DNA of 64,000 bases, from assembly GCF_005887635.2 (NCBI RefSeq), contig NZ_CP040824.1:1-64000 (forward strand), given 5' to 3'. How positions within the stretch are numbered: the first letter of the stretch is position 1; each line of letters opens with the position of its first letter. The notes beneath the pieces are model-generated. The model had not been told where the DNA came from and ran no database searches. It was given only the letters and a program-made list of their open reading frames with translations. This document shows positions 53,787 to 63,005 of the stretch, one piece after another. The position numbers and the translations under genes were made by a program. The DNA is from Paroceanicella profunda (GTDB lineage: Bacteria; Pseudomonadota; Alphaproteobacteria; Rhodobacterales; Rhodobacteraceae).

Positions 53787-55751
53787 ATGTGGGAATTGAG
53801 AGGGATCGGCCGCGCCGCGCTGCTGGACGGCACCGGAGCTCCGGTGACGTTGCGCAGCGAGCGCAGCCTCGCGCTGATCGCCTATCTGGCGCTCGGGCCG
53901 GCCGCGTCGATGACGCGTGAGCGGGCCTGCGGGCTGTTCTGGGGTGACCGGCCGGAGGCCGCCGCCCGCTCCTCGCTGCGCCAGCTCCTGCACCGGCTGA
54001 AGGCCGACCTTGCCGACGCGCCGGACCTTCTGGACATCGGCCGCGACAGCATCGCGCTGAAGGAGCCGCTGCGCACCGACCTGCACCGGCTCTGCGACGA
54101 GATCGCCGCCGGCGCCCCGCCGCAGACCCTGCCGGAGGCCGAGGCGCTGCTGCAGGGGCTCGAATCGCTCTCCGAGGAGTTCGACGCCTGGCTCGGCATC
54201 GTGCGCCAGCGCTGGGTGGAGCGGCTGCTGGGGCTGCTCTCCGCCGCGCTGAAGGTGCCCGGCCCGGTGCAGATCCACGCGGCGCGCGGCCTGTTCTCCG
54301 CCGATCCCACCCATGACGGCGCCGCGCGCATCCTGATCCAGACCGCGCTGGACGAGGCCGCCCTGGCCGAGGCGCTGCGCGTCTACGAGCGCCACTGGGA
54401 CGCGCTGGACGCGGAATGGGACCAGGAACCGGCCGCGGACCTGCAGGACCTCGTGGTGCGCGCGAAAAGCGGCGAGGTGATCTCCCGCGTCGCCCCCGCG
54501 CCGGCCCGCGCCATGCCCCGGCAGGCCCCGGCTCCGGCCGGCTTCCCGCCCGGACCGCCGGTGGACCCGGCCGCGCCGCCGATCATCGAGATCGCGCCCT
54601 TCCTGCCCGCCGGCCCCTGGACCGGCCCGTCGGACCTGCCGAACGGCTTCCGCCTCGAACTCATCGCCGCGCTGGTGCGCTTTCGCGAATGGGCCGTGGT
54701 CGAGCAGAGCGTGGGACTGGACCCGGACTACCGCATCTCCGGCATCTTCATGGACGTGGGCGGGCGCGTGCGCCTCACCCTCACCACCATCGAATGCCGC
54801 ACCGGCGGCTATCTCTACTCCGACGCGCTGGAACTGGAGACGGACGCCTGGGCCGACATCGTCACCCGCACCATCCGCCGGGTGGCGATTTCGCTGAACA
54901 TGCATGTCTCGCGCCGCCGGCTCACCGCCTGGGACGTGGCCTCGCCGGAAAGCGCCGCGCCGGGGCGGGGCCAGGCCTATGACCTGTGGCTGCGCGGCAA
55001 CGACCTGCGCAAGCGCTGGAGCGCCAGCAGCTTCGACGAGGCGGAGGTCGCCTTCCGCCAGCTCATCAAGCTGGAGCCGGGCTACGCGGCGGCCTACAGT
55101 TCGCTCGCCGGGCTTCTGAACACGCGTCATCTCGCCGAGCCGGGGATCATGCGCAGCCCGGCCCGGGCGGCGGCCGCGCGGGAATTCGCCATGCGCGCCG
55201 TGGCGCTGGACCCGCTGGACGGGCGCAACCAGCACGCGCTGGCCTGGTCGCACGCGCTGTGCGAGTCCCACGAACTCGCCGCCTTCCACTTCGACCTCTC
55301 GATGGAGCTGAACCCCTCCAGCCCCCGCACCCTGGTGCCGCTCGCGCATGGTTATTCCTTCCTCGGCCAGCATGACCGGGCCCTCGGCCTCGCGGCGCAG
55401 GCCATGGCGATCCATCCGCAGATGAACGGCGTGCACTGGGGCTACCTCATGTGCATCCGCTACTTTGCGGGAGATACCACCGGCGCCCTGCAGGCCGGCG
55501 AGGCGGCGGGAGACGCGGTGTTCGACTTCCTCGCCTGGCACGCCGCCGCACTGGCGATGGACGGCGCCACCGTCGCGGCGCGCGCGAAGATGGAGCAGTT
55601 CGTCGCAGCCGCGGTGGACCGCTGGGCCGGGGACGGACCGGCGGACTGGGAGGCGATCGGCCGCTGGCTGATGCATTCCTTCCCGATCCGCCGCGCCGAG
55701 GACCTCGCCCGCCTGCGCACCGGCCTCGCCGCGGCGGGCCTGCCGGTCTGA
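53787..55751 (+). CDS. SARP-type regulator (winged helix - BTAD) with C-terminal TPR region
   Basis: This 654-residue protein starts with an OmpR-like winged helix (LRSERSLALIAYLALGPAAS, SSLRQLLHRLKADLADA) followed by a bacterial transcriptional activation (BTAD) helical domain to about residue 230. A Pro/Ala-rich linker (about 234-262) and a domain with FLPAGPWTGPSDLPNG and DPDYRISGIFMDVGGRVRLT resemble the CadC/adenylate-cyclase-associated region. Tetratricopeptide-like repeats complete it (AEVAFRQLIKLEPGYAAAYS, ALGLAAQAMAIHPQMNGVHW). SARP regulators often activate secondary-metabolite clusters, so control of the neighbouring YcaO or peroxidase genes is plausible. ATG 53787 is preferred to GTG 53757. 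Confidence 0.82.
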   Translation: MWELRGIGRAALLDGTGAPVTLRSERSLALIAYLALGPAASMTRERACGLFWGDRPEAAARSSLRQLLHRLKADLADAPDLLDIGRDSIALKEPLRTDLHRLCDEIAAGAPPQTLPEAEALLQGLESLSEEFDAWLGIVRQRWVERLLGLLSAALKVPGPVQIHAARGLFSADPTHDGAARILIQTALDEAALAEALRVYERHWDALDAEWDQEPAADLQDLVVRAKSGEVISRVAPAPARAMPRQAPAPAGFPPGPPVDPAAPPIIEIAPFLPAGPWTGPSDLPNGFRLELIAALVRFREWAVVEQSVGLDPDYRISGIFMDVGGRVRLTLTTIECRTGGYLYSDALELETDAWADIVTRTIRRVAISLNMHVSRRRLTAWDVASPESAAPGRGQAYDLWLRGNDLRKRWSASSFDEAEVAFRQLIKLEPGYAAAYSSLAGLLNTRHLAEPGIMRSPARAAAAREFAMRAVALDPLDGRNQHALAWSHALCESHELAAFHFDLSMELNPSSPRTLVPLAHGYSFLGQHDRALGLAAQAMAIHPQMNGVHWGYLMCIRYFAGDTTGALQAGEAAGDAVFDFLAWHAAALAMDGATVAARAKMEQFVAAAVDRWAGDGPADWEAIGRWLMHSFPIRRAEDLARLRTGLAAAGLPV

Positions 55752-55955
55752 TCCCGCCGCGACGGCGTCCCTCCCGGCCCCCGCCCCGAAACGGCCCGCT
55801 CTCGCGCGCACAGACCCGCCGCGGCGCGCGGGACGGGATCGCCCCGACATCCCCTCGCGCCGGACGGAGGCCCGGCCGACACCGGGCGGCAAGGCGCATC
55901 GCCCCTCGGCGCCGGCCAAGTGCTCGGCATGGACCGGGCGCGCCGCCCTTCCGGA

Positions 55956-56366
55956 TCAGTCGCAGTGCTGCAGCACGTAGTCCCCGAGGCGGAAATCGTA
56001 GAAGGACATGCGCTGTTCCTTCGTCTTGGCCGGCGGCATCAGGAAGGTCATGAACTCCTGGTCCAGCGTGTAGCCGGGGTCATTCTCCACCCGGTCGAGA
56101 ATGTCCTCCAGCTGCTCCTTGGCCGGCACGACGATGTGGAACTCGTCCTCGGAGTTCTGGTGCACGATCACCTTGATCGGGCAGTGCTTGCGCTCCAGCT
56201 CGTTGCCGTCCTTGTCCTGCAGGGTGATGCCGGCCTTGTACATGTCCTTCAGCGCCCCCTTGGAATCCCCCACGGGCACCTTGTCCTTCAGCACCCATTT
56301 GCGCACGAGGGCGCCCATGGCGCGCAGGACAACCGGATCGTTCATGTTGAACACATGCGAAGGCAT
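55956..56366 (-). CDS. Small protein of unknown function downstream of the peroxidase gene
   Basis: This 136-residue protein is rich in charged residues and has no membrane segment. It opens MPSHVFNMNDPVVLRAMGAL and ends FRLGDYVLQHCD. The segment IKVIVHQNSEDEFHIVVPAK faintly resembles the VxVxExTxDTxHLVLP element of nitrile-hydratase-like (NHLP) RiPP leader peptides, and a YcaO-like gene is nearby, but no core peptide follows, so this is weak. It starts 15 bases after the peroxidase stop and is surely cotranscribed with it. It may be a partner or cargo of the peroxidase. Confidence 0.7.
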   Translation of the reverse strand: MPSHVFNMNDPVVLRAMGALVRKWVLKDKVPVGDSKGALKDMYKAGITLQDKDGNELERKHCPIKVIVHQNSEDEFHIVVPAKEQLEDILDRVENDPGYTLDQEFMTFLMPPAKTKEQRMSFYDFRLGDYVLQHCD

Positions 56367-56381
56367 TGGAGATCTCCCGGA

Positions 56382-57884
56382 TCAGTGTGTTTGCGTGCGA
56401 AGGAAGGAAAGCAGGCCGGTCATGCGCCGCGGCGCCTCCTGGCCGAGAATGTCGCGCCACAGCGCCCGGCCGCGGGCGGTTTCCGCCTCGGACTCGATGA
56501 GCCCGGCGCCGAACACCTCGCCCACGATGGCGCTGGCCACCGGCCCGAGATGGTGCCCGCCGGCGTGCTGGGCCTCCAGCAGCACGTAGAGCGCCAGGGG
56601 CATGCGCGCGGCCAGCGCGGCGCGGTCCGCGGCGTCGAGCCCCGGCAGCCGCTCGGCGAGCAGCGCCTCGCGCGCCGCGGGCTCCAGCAGGGCCACCCCC
56701 GGCATGCGCGCGGCCACGAAGGCGTCGGTGTCGTCCATCCCGTCCGCGGCGCAGCGCACCATGTCGCGGTAGGCCAGCCCCCGGCCCACCCCGTCATCCC
56801 CGGGGAAGAACCCCTCGTCATGCAGGGTGAGGTTGATGCCCGGCTTGATGAGATGGCTGAAGTTGCGCAACCGGCCGTCCGGGGTGCGCGGGGCGGTGTC
56901 GTCGAAGAAGAACCGGTCCCACTCCAGAGACCAGATCCGCGCCGGCGCGGAGGGCTCCGCGGCCAGCGAGATCAGCCGCGACAGCGAGGCCGGCTTGTTC
57001 TCCGCGAACTGCGCGGAGAGCGCGTAATGCCCCCGCGCCATCGTGTGCCCCACCCGGTAGGCGGCCGAGGCGAAGGCGCGCGACACCGGCGCGTCCACCG
57101 AGCCGGAGCCGAGCAGCCGCAGCCCGTCGAAACTGGCGCGCGCGCAGGCGTCCACCACCCGGGCATGGGTGGCGTCGTCCAGCAGGCGGGCGAGGAAATC
57201 ATGCAGGATGATGTCGCGGTAGGCCGCCAGCACGATGGTGCGTGCCGTGGCCAGAACCCGGGCGCCGTCATAGCTGCCGGCGGGCTCCCGCGCCTCCACC
57301 CGGTCCACCACCGCGTTGTGCACGCAGGCGAAGAGCACCGTCACCTGCGAGATCAGGTAATGCAGGTTGTTGCGCGGATCGGCGGTGACGGCCGTCATCT
57401 CCGGCAGTTGCGCCACCAGGCGCGGCAACACGCAGAACTCCGGCCCCTGAGGGGCGGTGCTGGTCCATGCGGCGCGCGAGAGGAACGAGCGCTCGGTGTC
57501 GGGCATCGGCGCCAGCGCCAGCCGGGTGCGCGGCATCCGGCCCGCGGGCTGGTAGAGCTCGGGGCGGATGTCCGGCCCCGGGCCGTAGAGCGAGCCGAGG
57601 TCGAGCGCCGAATTGGCGTGCTCGGGCGAGATCGGCGCCGAGGGCGCCTGGCCGGGGTCTCCCAGCCGCGGCCGCGTCACCCCGCTGAACACGAGGTCAT
57701 GCGCGGCGAACTGCGCGAGATAGGTGTAGCCCGAGGGGATGCGCGGATTGTCGTCCGGGGCGTCGCGCCGCGCGTCCTTCATCGCCTCGGCCAGCCGGGC
57801 GAAGAGCGGCCGGCGGTCCTGCGTGGCGCTGCTCTCCAGCGCCCGTGCGGGCTGCGGCCCGTATAGTCGACACCCGATGGTCAT
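56382..57884 (-). CDS. Animal-type haem peroxidase
   Basis: This 500-residue protein belongs to the peroxidase-cyclooxygenase superfamily. The distal-site segment is YLAQFAAHDL (His), the calcium-type region SALDLGSLYGPGPDIRPELY, and the helix NNLHYLISQVTVLFACVHNAVVDRV and YRVGHTMARGHYALS (proximal His) are diagnostic; a late EVFGAGLIE also fits. Bacterial members are often exported and make hypohalous acids or oxidise phenols, but no signal peptide is visible here. A GGGGGGAT ribosome site precedes ATG 57884. It leads a two-gene operon with the 136-residue protein, convergent with the SARP regulator. Confidence 0.9.
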   Translation of the reverse strand: MTIGCRLYGPQPARALESSATQDRRPLFARLAEAMKDARRDAPDDNPRIPSGYTYLAQFAAHDLVFSGVTRPRLGDPGQAPSAPISPEHANSALDLGSLYGPGPDIRPELYQPAGRMPRTRLALAPMPDTERSFLSRAAWTSTAPQGPEFCVLPRLVAQLPEMTAVTADPRNNLHYLISQVTVLFACVHNAVVDRVEAREPAGSYDGARVLATARTIVLAAYRDIILHDFLARLLDDATHARVVDACARASFDGLRLLGSGSVDAPVSRAFASAAYRVGHTMARGHYALSAQFAENKPASLSRLISLAAEPSAPARIWSLEWDRFFFDDTAPRTPDGRLRNFSHLIKPGINLTLHDEGFFPGDDGVGRGLAYRDMVRCAADGMDDTDAFVAARMPGVALLEPAAREALLAERLPGLDAADRAALAARMPLALYVLLEAQHAGGHHLGPVASAIVGEVFGAGLIESEAETARGRALWRDILGQEAPRRMTGLLSFLRTQTH

Positions 57885-58199
57885 GATGATCCCCCCTGGA
57901 TCTTCGGCTGACGGGGGCGCGGACCTGCGGTGTCTTGTACTCCACCAGTCACGCGCAGGCCCTGTTCCGATTACCTGCATGAAAACACTGCGAACATCGC
58001 TAAACAACAGAATGTTTCATGGCCTGTATGTGAATGAATGCATTGACTGGCTGATTACATCTGGACAGGGGCGCCCGAATAGTGTTGCCTGTCCCCTCCG
58101 CGCGGCAGGAGCCTGCCGCATCGGCCCTCCCCCCGTTCCGGATACCCGCCTGCCGGGGCAGGCTGCGCCGGTCACGTGCCGCGGCGGCGCGGCACGCGT
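57885..58199. other. AT-rich promoter region between the peroxidase and a small gene
   Basis: Bases about 57,960-58,080 are markedly more AT-rich than their surroundings and should contain the leftward peroxidase promoter. I see no clean -35/-10 pair. The rest is GC-rich and non-coding. Confidence 0.35.
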
Positions 58200-58520
58200 T
58201 CAGGCGTCGAGCAGCACGAACAGGGTTGCGGCCATGCCGTGGATCGCGGCCACCCGGTCGAACCCGCCCTTGGCGGAGCGCATGTCCCGGGCACGGTCGC
58301 GCAGCTCGCTGCTCACCAGGTCGATCTCGTCGAGATAGCTGAGGTTGATCTGCTCGGCCTTCGCCACTTTCGCCTGCAGCGCGGCCTTCACGGTTTCGAG
58401 CTGCCGGACGGCCTTCTGCCGCTCCGGGGCGTCGCCTGCCAGCAGGGCGAGCGCCGCCTGCACCTCGGCGATCGAGGCGATCCGCTCGGCCAGGTGCGGC
58501 TTGAAATCATGCGGGGTCAT
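58200..58520 (-). CDS. Small helical protein of unknown function
   Basis: This 106-residue protein is almost entirely alpha-helical by composition. Residues 35-80 (KAVRQLETVKAALQAKVAKA, SYLDEIDLVSSELRDRARDM) look like a coiled coil, and the C-terminus AAIHGMAATLFVLLDA is hydrophobic. GGAGAGA precedes the ATG. I do not recognise a family. It is not obviously in an operon. Confidence 0.65.
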   Translation of the reverse strand: MTPHDFKPHLAERIASIAEVQAALALLAGDAPERQKAVRQLETVKAALQAKVAKAEQINLSYLDEIDLVSSELRDRARDMRSAKGGFDRVAAIHGMAATLFVLLDA

Positions 58521-58772
58521 CGGGTCTCTCCATCTGTGATCCCAGTCCTTCCGGGCCTGCCCTGCGACGGCAGGAACGGGAGGGTCGGCGGGCGCTTGCG
58601 AACCAGATGTTCACAAGCGGTTAATCTGTGACCTCACATTGATGGATGCGGCGTTATACGGGCGTTATTCACCCGTTTCGCCCGGCCGCCTGTCTGGAAA
58701 TATCCGTTATTTCAATATCTTGGGTCGAAAACGCGTCGGCGTGAGGCAAGCCTCGTCATCCGGCGGAAAGTG

Positions 58773-59054
58773 TCACTGCCCGCCAAGGCATCGGAAGGCA
58801 AACTGCATGAATGTTTCGACAGTGAAGGGCGTATCCTGGAAACGTTTCTTCCTGGATGAGACGATGGAGCCGTCTTCCGCGCATTGGGAAAATGTCAGCG
58901 TGTAATTGGAGTCGGAAAAGGCAATATAGGTGAAGAAAATGGATCCTTCCCCTTCGGACGGTATTTTATCCAGTCCATCGCTTATGATGGATTCCTGATC
59001 GGAGCTCAGGAATTTCCCGGCATATGGCCCGGTCTTCTGGAAATAGATCTGCAA
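58773..59054 (-). CDS. Low-GC orphan protein of 93 residues
   Basis: The gene begins with TTG 59054, supported by GGAGGG six bases upstream, and reads MQIYFQKTGPYAGKFLSSDQ onward to FMQFAFRCLGGQ. Its base composition is clearly lower in GC than every neighbour, with AT-rich third positions, which suggests recent transfer. No membrane segment or known motif is visible; the composition (SEGEGSIFFTYIAFSDSNYT) suggests a beta-rich fold. Function unknown. Confidence 0.6.
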   Translation of the reverse strand: MQIYFQKTGPYAGKFLSSDQESIISDGLDKIPSEGEGSIFFTYIAFSDSNYTLTFSQCAEDGSIVSSRKKRFQDTPFTVETFMQFAFRCLGGQ

Positions 59055-59281
59055 TTACGTCCCTCCAGCCTCCCCGGAATCAGCCACCGGCGCGGCGGTC
59101 CGCCTGTCCGGGTGTCCTCTGCGTCCGGAGCGTGGCGCCGGGCGGTATCAGGTCTCCTGTCCTGTCATGCCCCAAGGTGCGGACGCTTACAATATCGCCC
59201 GCTGCGGGATGTGCGAACCCGCACGTTTTGCCCCGCGCGGTGCCGCGAATCCGGCCCCTCCGCAGGCCTGCAGCAGGAGCC
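59055..59281. other. Non-coding spacer before the duplicated cellulase segment
   Basis: No gene is seen. The stretch separates the low-GC orphan from the left edge of the duplicated block at 59282. Confidence 0.4.
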
Positions 59282-60762
59282 GGCCACCCGGCCCTCCGGA
59301 GAGACGCCCCCGGGTTCGCTGCCCGGAGGGCTTCGCGGAACCCGGGGACAGCGGGAACACGCCGGTTCCCGGCCCCGGGGCGCGGACGCCCGGCCGGAGG
59401 GCAGCCCGCAGGCTAGTTCAGATCATGCTCCGCGATCAGGGCCGCGAGGGCGGAGGAGAAGCCGGCGTTGTAATCCGTCGCCACCTCGTTCGCGACATAG
59501 TCCGTCCGCAGGTCGGCGTAGGCGCCGTTCACGTCCGGCCCGCCGACCAGCGCGCCGTAGAGCGTGTGCGCGTTGGCGGCGGGGTCGGAGTCGCTGTCGG
59601 TGCCGGAGGCGCCGCGGTGGTGCGGGTTGAGCGGGTAGTCATCGCCGAAGCCGACGACATAGCTCTGCCCGTCCGGATTGTCTCCCAGCATGTAGTCGAG
59701 CTGGTCGGCGGCGAAATCCACCACCGCGTCGATGCGCGCCTGCGAGCCACCCCGCGCCTCGGTGAGGTCGGCGTATTCCATCGCCAGGAAGGCGGTGTTC
59801 GCCGCGTAGCGGTTCGAGCCCCAGGCGTCGAGCCAGGCGAGGCCACCGTTCGTGTCCGTGCCCGGGGTGCGGGGCAGGCTGTTCATCCAGTAGTCGATAT
59901 GCGCGCCGAGATCGGCGTAGGCGCTGCTGCCGCCCGGGGCCGCGGCCAGCAGCGCGGCGGTGCCCATGGACTTGTTGTCCCAGGACAGCCCCCAGGTGGT
60001 ACCGCTGGCGGTGTACCAGGCCTGCGCCTTGTCCAGATAGGCGGCCTCGCCGGTGGCCCGGTTCAGCCAGGCCGCGCTCCAGGCCAGTTCGTCCTGATAG
60101 CCGCTCCAGGAATTGTAGAAATCCGCGGCGTCGGGCACGGCGGCGGTGTAGCTGCCCTGATAGGCCTCGGAGAAGGCGAAGAGCTGCTTCGCGGTGTCCA
60201 GAAGCTCATCCGCATAGGCGGTGCGGCCGGCCTCGCGGAACACGATGGAGCTCGCGGCCAGCGCGGCGGCCGTCTCCGCCGTCACCTCCGTGCCGGGGGT
60301 CCGGGCCGTGACCGCATAGGCGGGGCGCGCCATGGTCATGTCCTCGGGGGCGCCCCAGTAGGCGTGATCGGCGGCGCCGTTGCCGACCTGGGCGTAGAAC
60401 ACGTCATCGGCCAGGGTCTCGGTGCCCTTGTCGTCATAGGCGCGCAGGAAGTAATCGGTCACCCATGCGAGATGGGTGAGGATGTCGTCATAGGTGCCGC
60501 TCGCCTTGTAGCCCTCGGCGTAGTCCGACGCGCCCCAGGCCAGGAGCGTGGCGGAGGAGGCCATCGGCAGGCCGAACTTCACGTGATCGCCCGCGTCATA
60601 CCAGCCGCCGGTGAGGTCGCGCCCGACGTCCGCGCCATCCGACAGCGCGCTGTCCCCGCGCCAGTCGACGGGGAAATCCTCCGGCAGATCCCCCGAATAC
60701 TGCGCGTAGTAGAACTGCATCGACAGCCCAAGCGCCTCGCCGTAATCGGCGGCGGCGAAGGG
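59282..60762. repeat. 1.48-kb duplicated segment, copy 2
   Basis: Gap-free match to 27898-29378 in the same orientation. Visible differences include CTC for ACC near the left edge, C for G at about 59352, two changes near 59,638-59,642 (Asp for Glu in GFGDDYP) and two within 25 bases of the right edge. Beyond 60762 the two genes are unrelated at the DNA level. Confidence 0.95.
59308..59347 (-). terminator. Terminator-like hairpin after the second GH9 gene
   Basis: The same CCCCGGGTTC/GAACCCGGGG stem as after the first cellulase gene, carried within the duplicated block. Confidence 0.55.
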
Positions 60763-62133
60763 TGAGGGCGTGCCGGGCACATGGCCCGTGCCGGGGCGGG
60801 GGTTCGGCCCGGGGCCGGACCCGGCCTCGGTGTAGATGTCGAAATAGGGCGCGTCCGGCGCGCTGCCGGTGGCCACGAAGCCGATGGTGACGGACTGTCC
60901 CTGCGCCAGCCCCGTGGTCCAGTCCCGGCCGATGAGCGAGGGGTCGCCGTCGGCCTCCGTCCGGGCCACCGCGCCCCACACGCGGTCGATCACGAAATCC
61001 GCGTCCTCGAAGGTCAGCCGCCAGCTCTCCAGCGGCCGGCCGGTGTCGTTCGTCACCGTGAGCTCGCCTGCAAAACCGTGCGTCCAGTGGGTGGAGACGG
61101 AGACGGAGACCTCCGGCAGGGCCGCGGCCCCATCGCCGTCGGTGATGGTGAGCCGCGCGTCGGGGCTGACGAGCGCGGCGCCCTGCGCGGAGAGCAGGCG
61201 GACATGCAGGCTCTCCGTCGGCTCCGCCACCCGGTCATCGCGCAGGGGGATGTCGAGCAGGGCGCGGGTGGTGCCGGCGGGAAGGGTGACGGTGCCATGG
61301 CTCTGGCCCGCCCGGTAATCTGCCGCGTCTGCGCTGCCGCCGGGCACCACGGCCCAGCGGACGGTAACGTCCTCGGCGCGCGCCTCGCTGAGAACCACGC
61401 GCATGTGGGCGGTGCCGTCCTCCTCCGCCGCGGTGGCGCGGGCCAGGCGCAGGCCGGGCAGGTCGTCGTCGATCAGGGTGAGGAGGGCGCTGGCGGTGCC
61501 GATGCGCGCACCCGTGGCGGAGGTGAGGGTGATGCGCGCGGTCTCCGTGCCTTCCTCCAGCGCATCGTCGAGGATGCGGACAGGGAAGCTCGTCGCGGTC
61601 TGGCCGGCGGCGATGGTGAGGCTGCGCGCCCCCGGCGCCGCCCGGTCCGCCGCGCCGGCGCTGCCGCCGTCAAAGGCCCATTTCACCGTGACGTCCATGT
61701 CGCTGGCGTGGGAGAGGGTGACGCGCATCCGCGCGGTGCCGTCGCCCTCGGTGGCGGTGACGGGGTGCAGGCTCACCACCGGCAGCGGGTCCGGCACGGG
61801 CTCGGGCGGGCTTACCGGAACACCGTTCACCCGGGTTACCGCGAGGTCCTGCCGCGCGGCGTCGGCCTGGAAGCCGAAGCGCGCGGTCTCCCCGGAGGCG
61901 AGCGCGCCGTTCCAGCCCTCGTCGGCGAGGGTGTAGAGCGGGCCGCTGCGCGAGACGATCCGCGCGCCCCAGATGCTGGTGATCCCGGCGTGCAGTTCCA
62001 GCACGAGGGTCCAGTGGTCGAGCCTGCGATGGGCCTCGAACGTGGCCTGCACCGCCATGCCCGTGTCCCACGTGTCGACGTCTGCGAAGGTGACGACGCC
62101 GGGCGCGCCGCCGGAAATGACTGTATCGGCCAA
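59413..62133 (-). CDS. Glycoside hydrolase family 9 cellulase with two CBM2-like and two Calx-beta domains
   Basis: This 906-residue paralogue of the 28-30 kb cellulase has a CBM2-like domain at 1-95 (VDTWDTGMAVQATF, LDHWTLVLEL) and two Calx-beta repeats (about 118-335). A second CBM2 domain lies near 345-440 (VSVSTHWTHGFAGELTVTND, SWRLTFEDADFVID), then a Gly/Pro linker, then a GH9 domain (about 460-906) nearly identical to the first. The catalytic motifs GGWYDAGDHVKFG, NPHHRGA and NEVATDYNAGF are all kept. It starts at TTG 62133 with AGAGAGG upstream; no signal peptide is visible. The extra binding domain suggests a more substrate-anchored version of the same catalyst. Confidence 0.93.
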   Translation of the reverse strand: MADTVISGGAPGVVTFADVDTWDTGMAVQATFEAHRRLDHWTLVLELHAGITSIWGARIVSRSGPLYTLADEGWNGALASGETARFGFQADAARQDLAVTRVNGVPVSPPEPVPDPLPVVSLHPVTATEGDGTARMRVTLSHASDMDVTVKWAFDGGSAGAADRAAPGARSLTIAAGQTATSFPVRILDDALEEGTETARITLTSATGARIGTASALLTLIDDDLPGLRLARATAAEEDGTAHMRVVLSEARAEDVTVRWAVVPGGSADAADYRAGQSHGTVTLPAGTTRALLDIPLRDDRVAEPTESLHVRLLSAQGAALVSPDARLTITDGDGAAALPEVSVSVSTHWTHGFAGELTVTNDTGRPLESWRLTFEDADFVIDRVWGAVARTEADGDPSLIGRDWTTGLAQGQSVTIGFVATGSAPDAPYFDIYTEAGSGPGPNPRPGTGHVPGTPSPFAAADYGEALGLSMQFYYAQYSGDLPEDFPVDWRGDSALSDGADVGRDLTGGWYDAGDHVKFGLPMASSATLLAWGASDYAEGYKASGTYDDILTHLAWVTDYFLRAYDDKGTETLADDVFYAQVGNGAADHAYWGAPEDMTMARPAYAVTARTPGTEVTAETAAALAASSIVFREAGRTAYADELLDTAKQLFAFSEAYQGSYTAAVPDAADFYNSWSGYQDELAWSAAWLNRATGEAAYLDKAQAWYTASGTTWGLSWDNKSMGTAALLAAAPGGSSAYADLGAHIDYWMNSLPRTPGTDTNGGLAWLDAWGSNRYAANTAFLAMEYADLTEARGGSQARIDAVVDFAADQLDYMLGDNPDGQSYVVGFGDDYPLNPHHRGASGTDSDSDPAANAHTLYGALVGGPDVNGAYADLRTDYVANEVATDYNAGFSSALAALIAEHDLN

Positions 62134-63005
62134 TGCATTTGCCTCTCTGAACGCGATCCGGGCGAAATTCCCGGCAGATCAGGAGAGGCGAAAAACTGCC
62201 CCTCACCCGCCGGATGCTACGCAAGCCCGGGGCCCTTGTCAGCAGGAGCGCCGAAGGCCGGGGCGGCGCCGGAGCCGGGCAGGCGGCGCTTGCGCACCGA
62301 AGCCGCAGGCGTGGACCGTTTCCCCCGGCGGGCCGGCGGGCACCCTCGGTCGGGCGCCGCCCGGGCGGAGCCGGGACATCCGTCCGCGCGCCACACGCCG
62401 CGTGTGCCTCTCGGCGCCATCGAGGCAGGGCGGCGGAGGCGATCCCCTTGATGCGCCTTCATAAAAGCCGTCTGCACCACGCCGGGGCCAAGGCCACGCG
62501 CATGGCCGGTTCCCGGAGGGCCCGGAGCCGCCTCCCGCGCCGGAGCGCGCTGCGCCGCTGGCCGGAACCCGCCGGGACGGTGTGCCGTCTCGCCGCCGCC
62601 CGGCCGGCCTGCCCGGGGGCGCGCGGCCCGGCCATGGGGCATCGAAACCGCCCGGCGCGGGCGTTTCGGACCGTGGCTCCGCGCGGCGCTGCGCCAGAAT
62701 GTCACGCATCGCAGACGCGAGCTGGCCTGCGCGCCGCAACCCACCGGGGCAATCCAGCGTTCGAAGCCTGTCGGGGGACGTTGCGGCGCGGTGCCGGAAC
62801 CCGGCAGGATTCGTGCGGCGGATGGTATCGCGGAGGGTGTTGCCGCGACGGGCCCCCGCCCGGCGCCCGTGCCGCAGTGCACCGGCCGGGCGCGCCGGTG
62901 CGGGTCCGGCCCGGCGCGGCGGTGACCGGCGATGGCGCAGGGGTCACGCGCCATCTGGACTGGCGCGGCCGCCGGGGCGTCGCGCGGGTTGGCCTGCCCG
63001 GCGCC
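62134..63005. other. 872-bp GC-rich non-coding region
   Basis: No supportable gene. The frames open here on both strands are Arg/Ala/Gly/Pro-rich and mutually overlapping, typical of GC-rich non-coding DNA. A somewhat less GC-rich patch lies just upstream of the GH9 start (62,134-62,165) and should contain its promoter. Confidence 0.4.

Noticed and set aside
55956..56366. NHLP-type RiPP precursor
   Set aside because: Only one short segment resembles the leader pattern; there is no GG or GA cleavage motif and no Cys/Ser/Thr-rich core, so it is listed as unknown.
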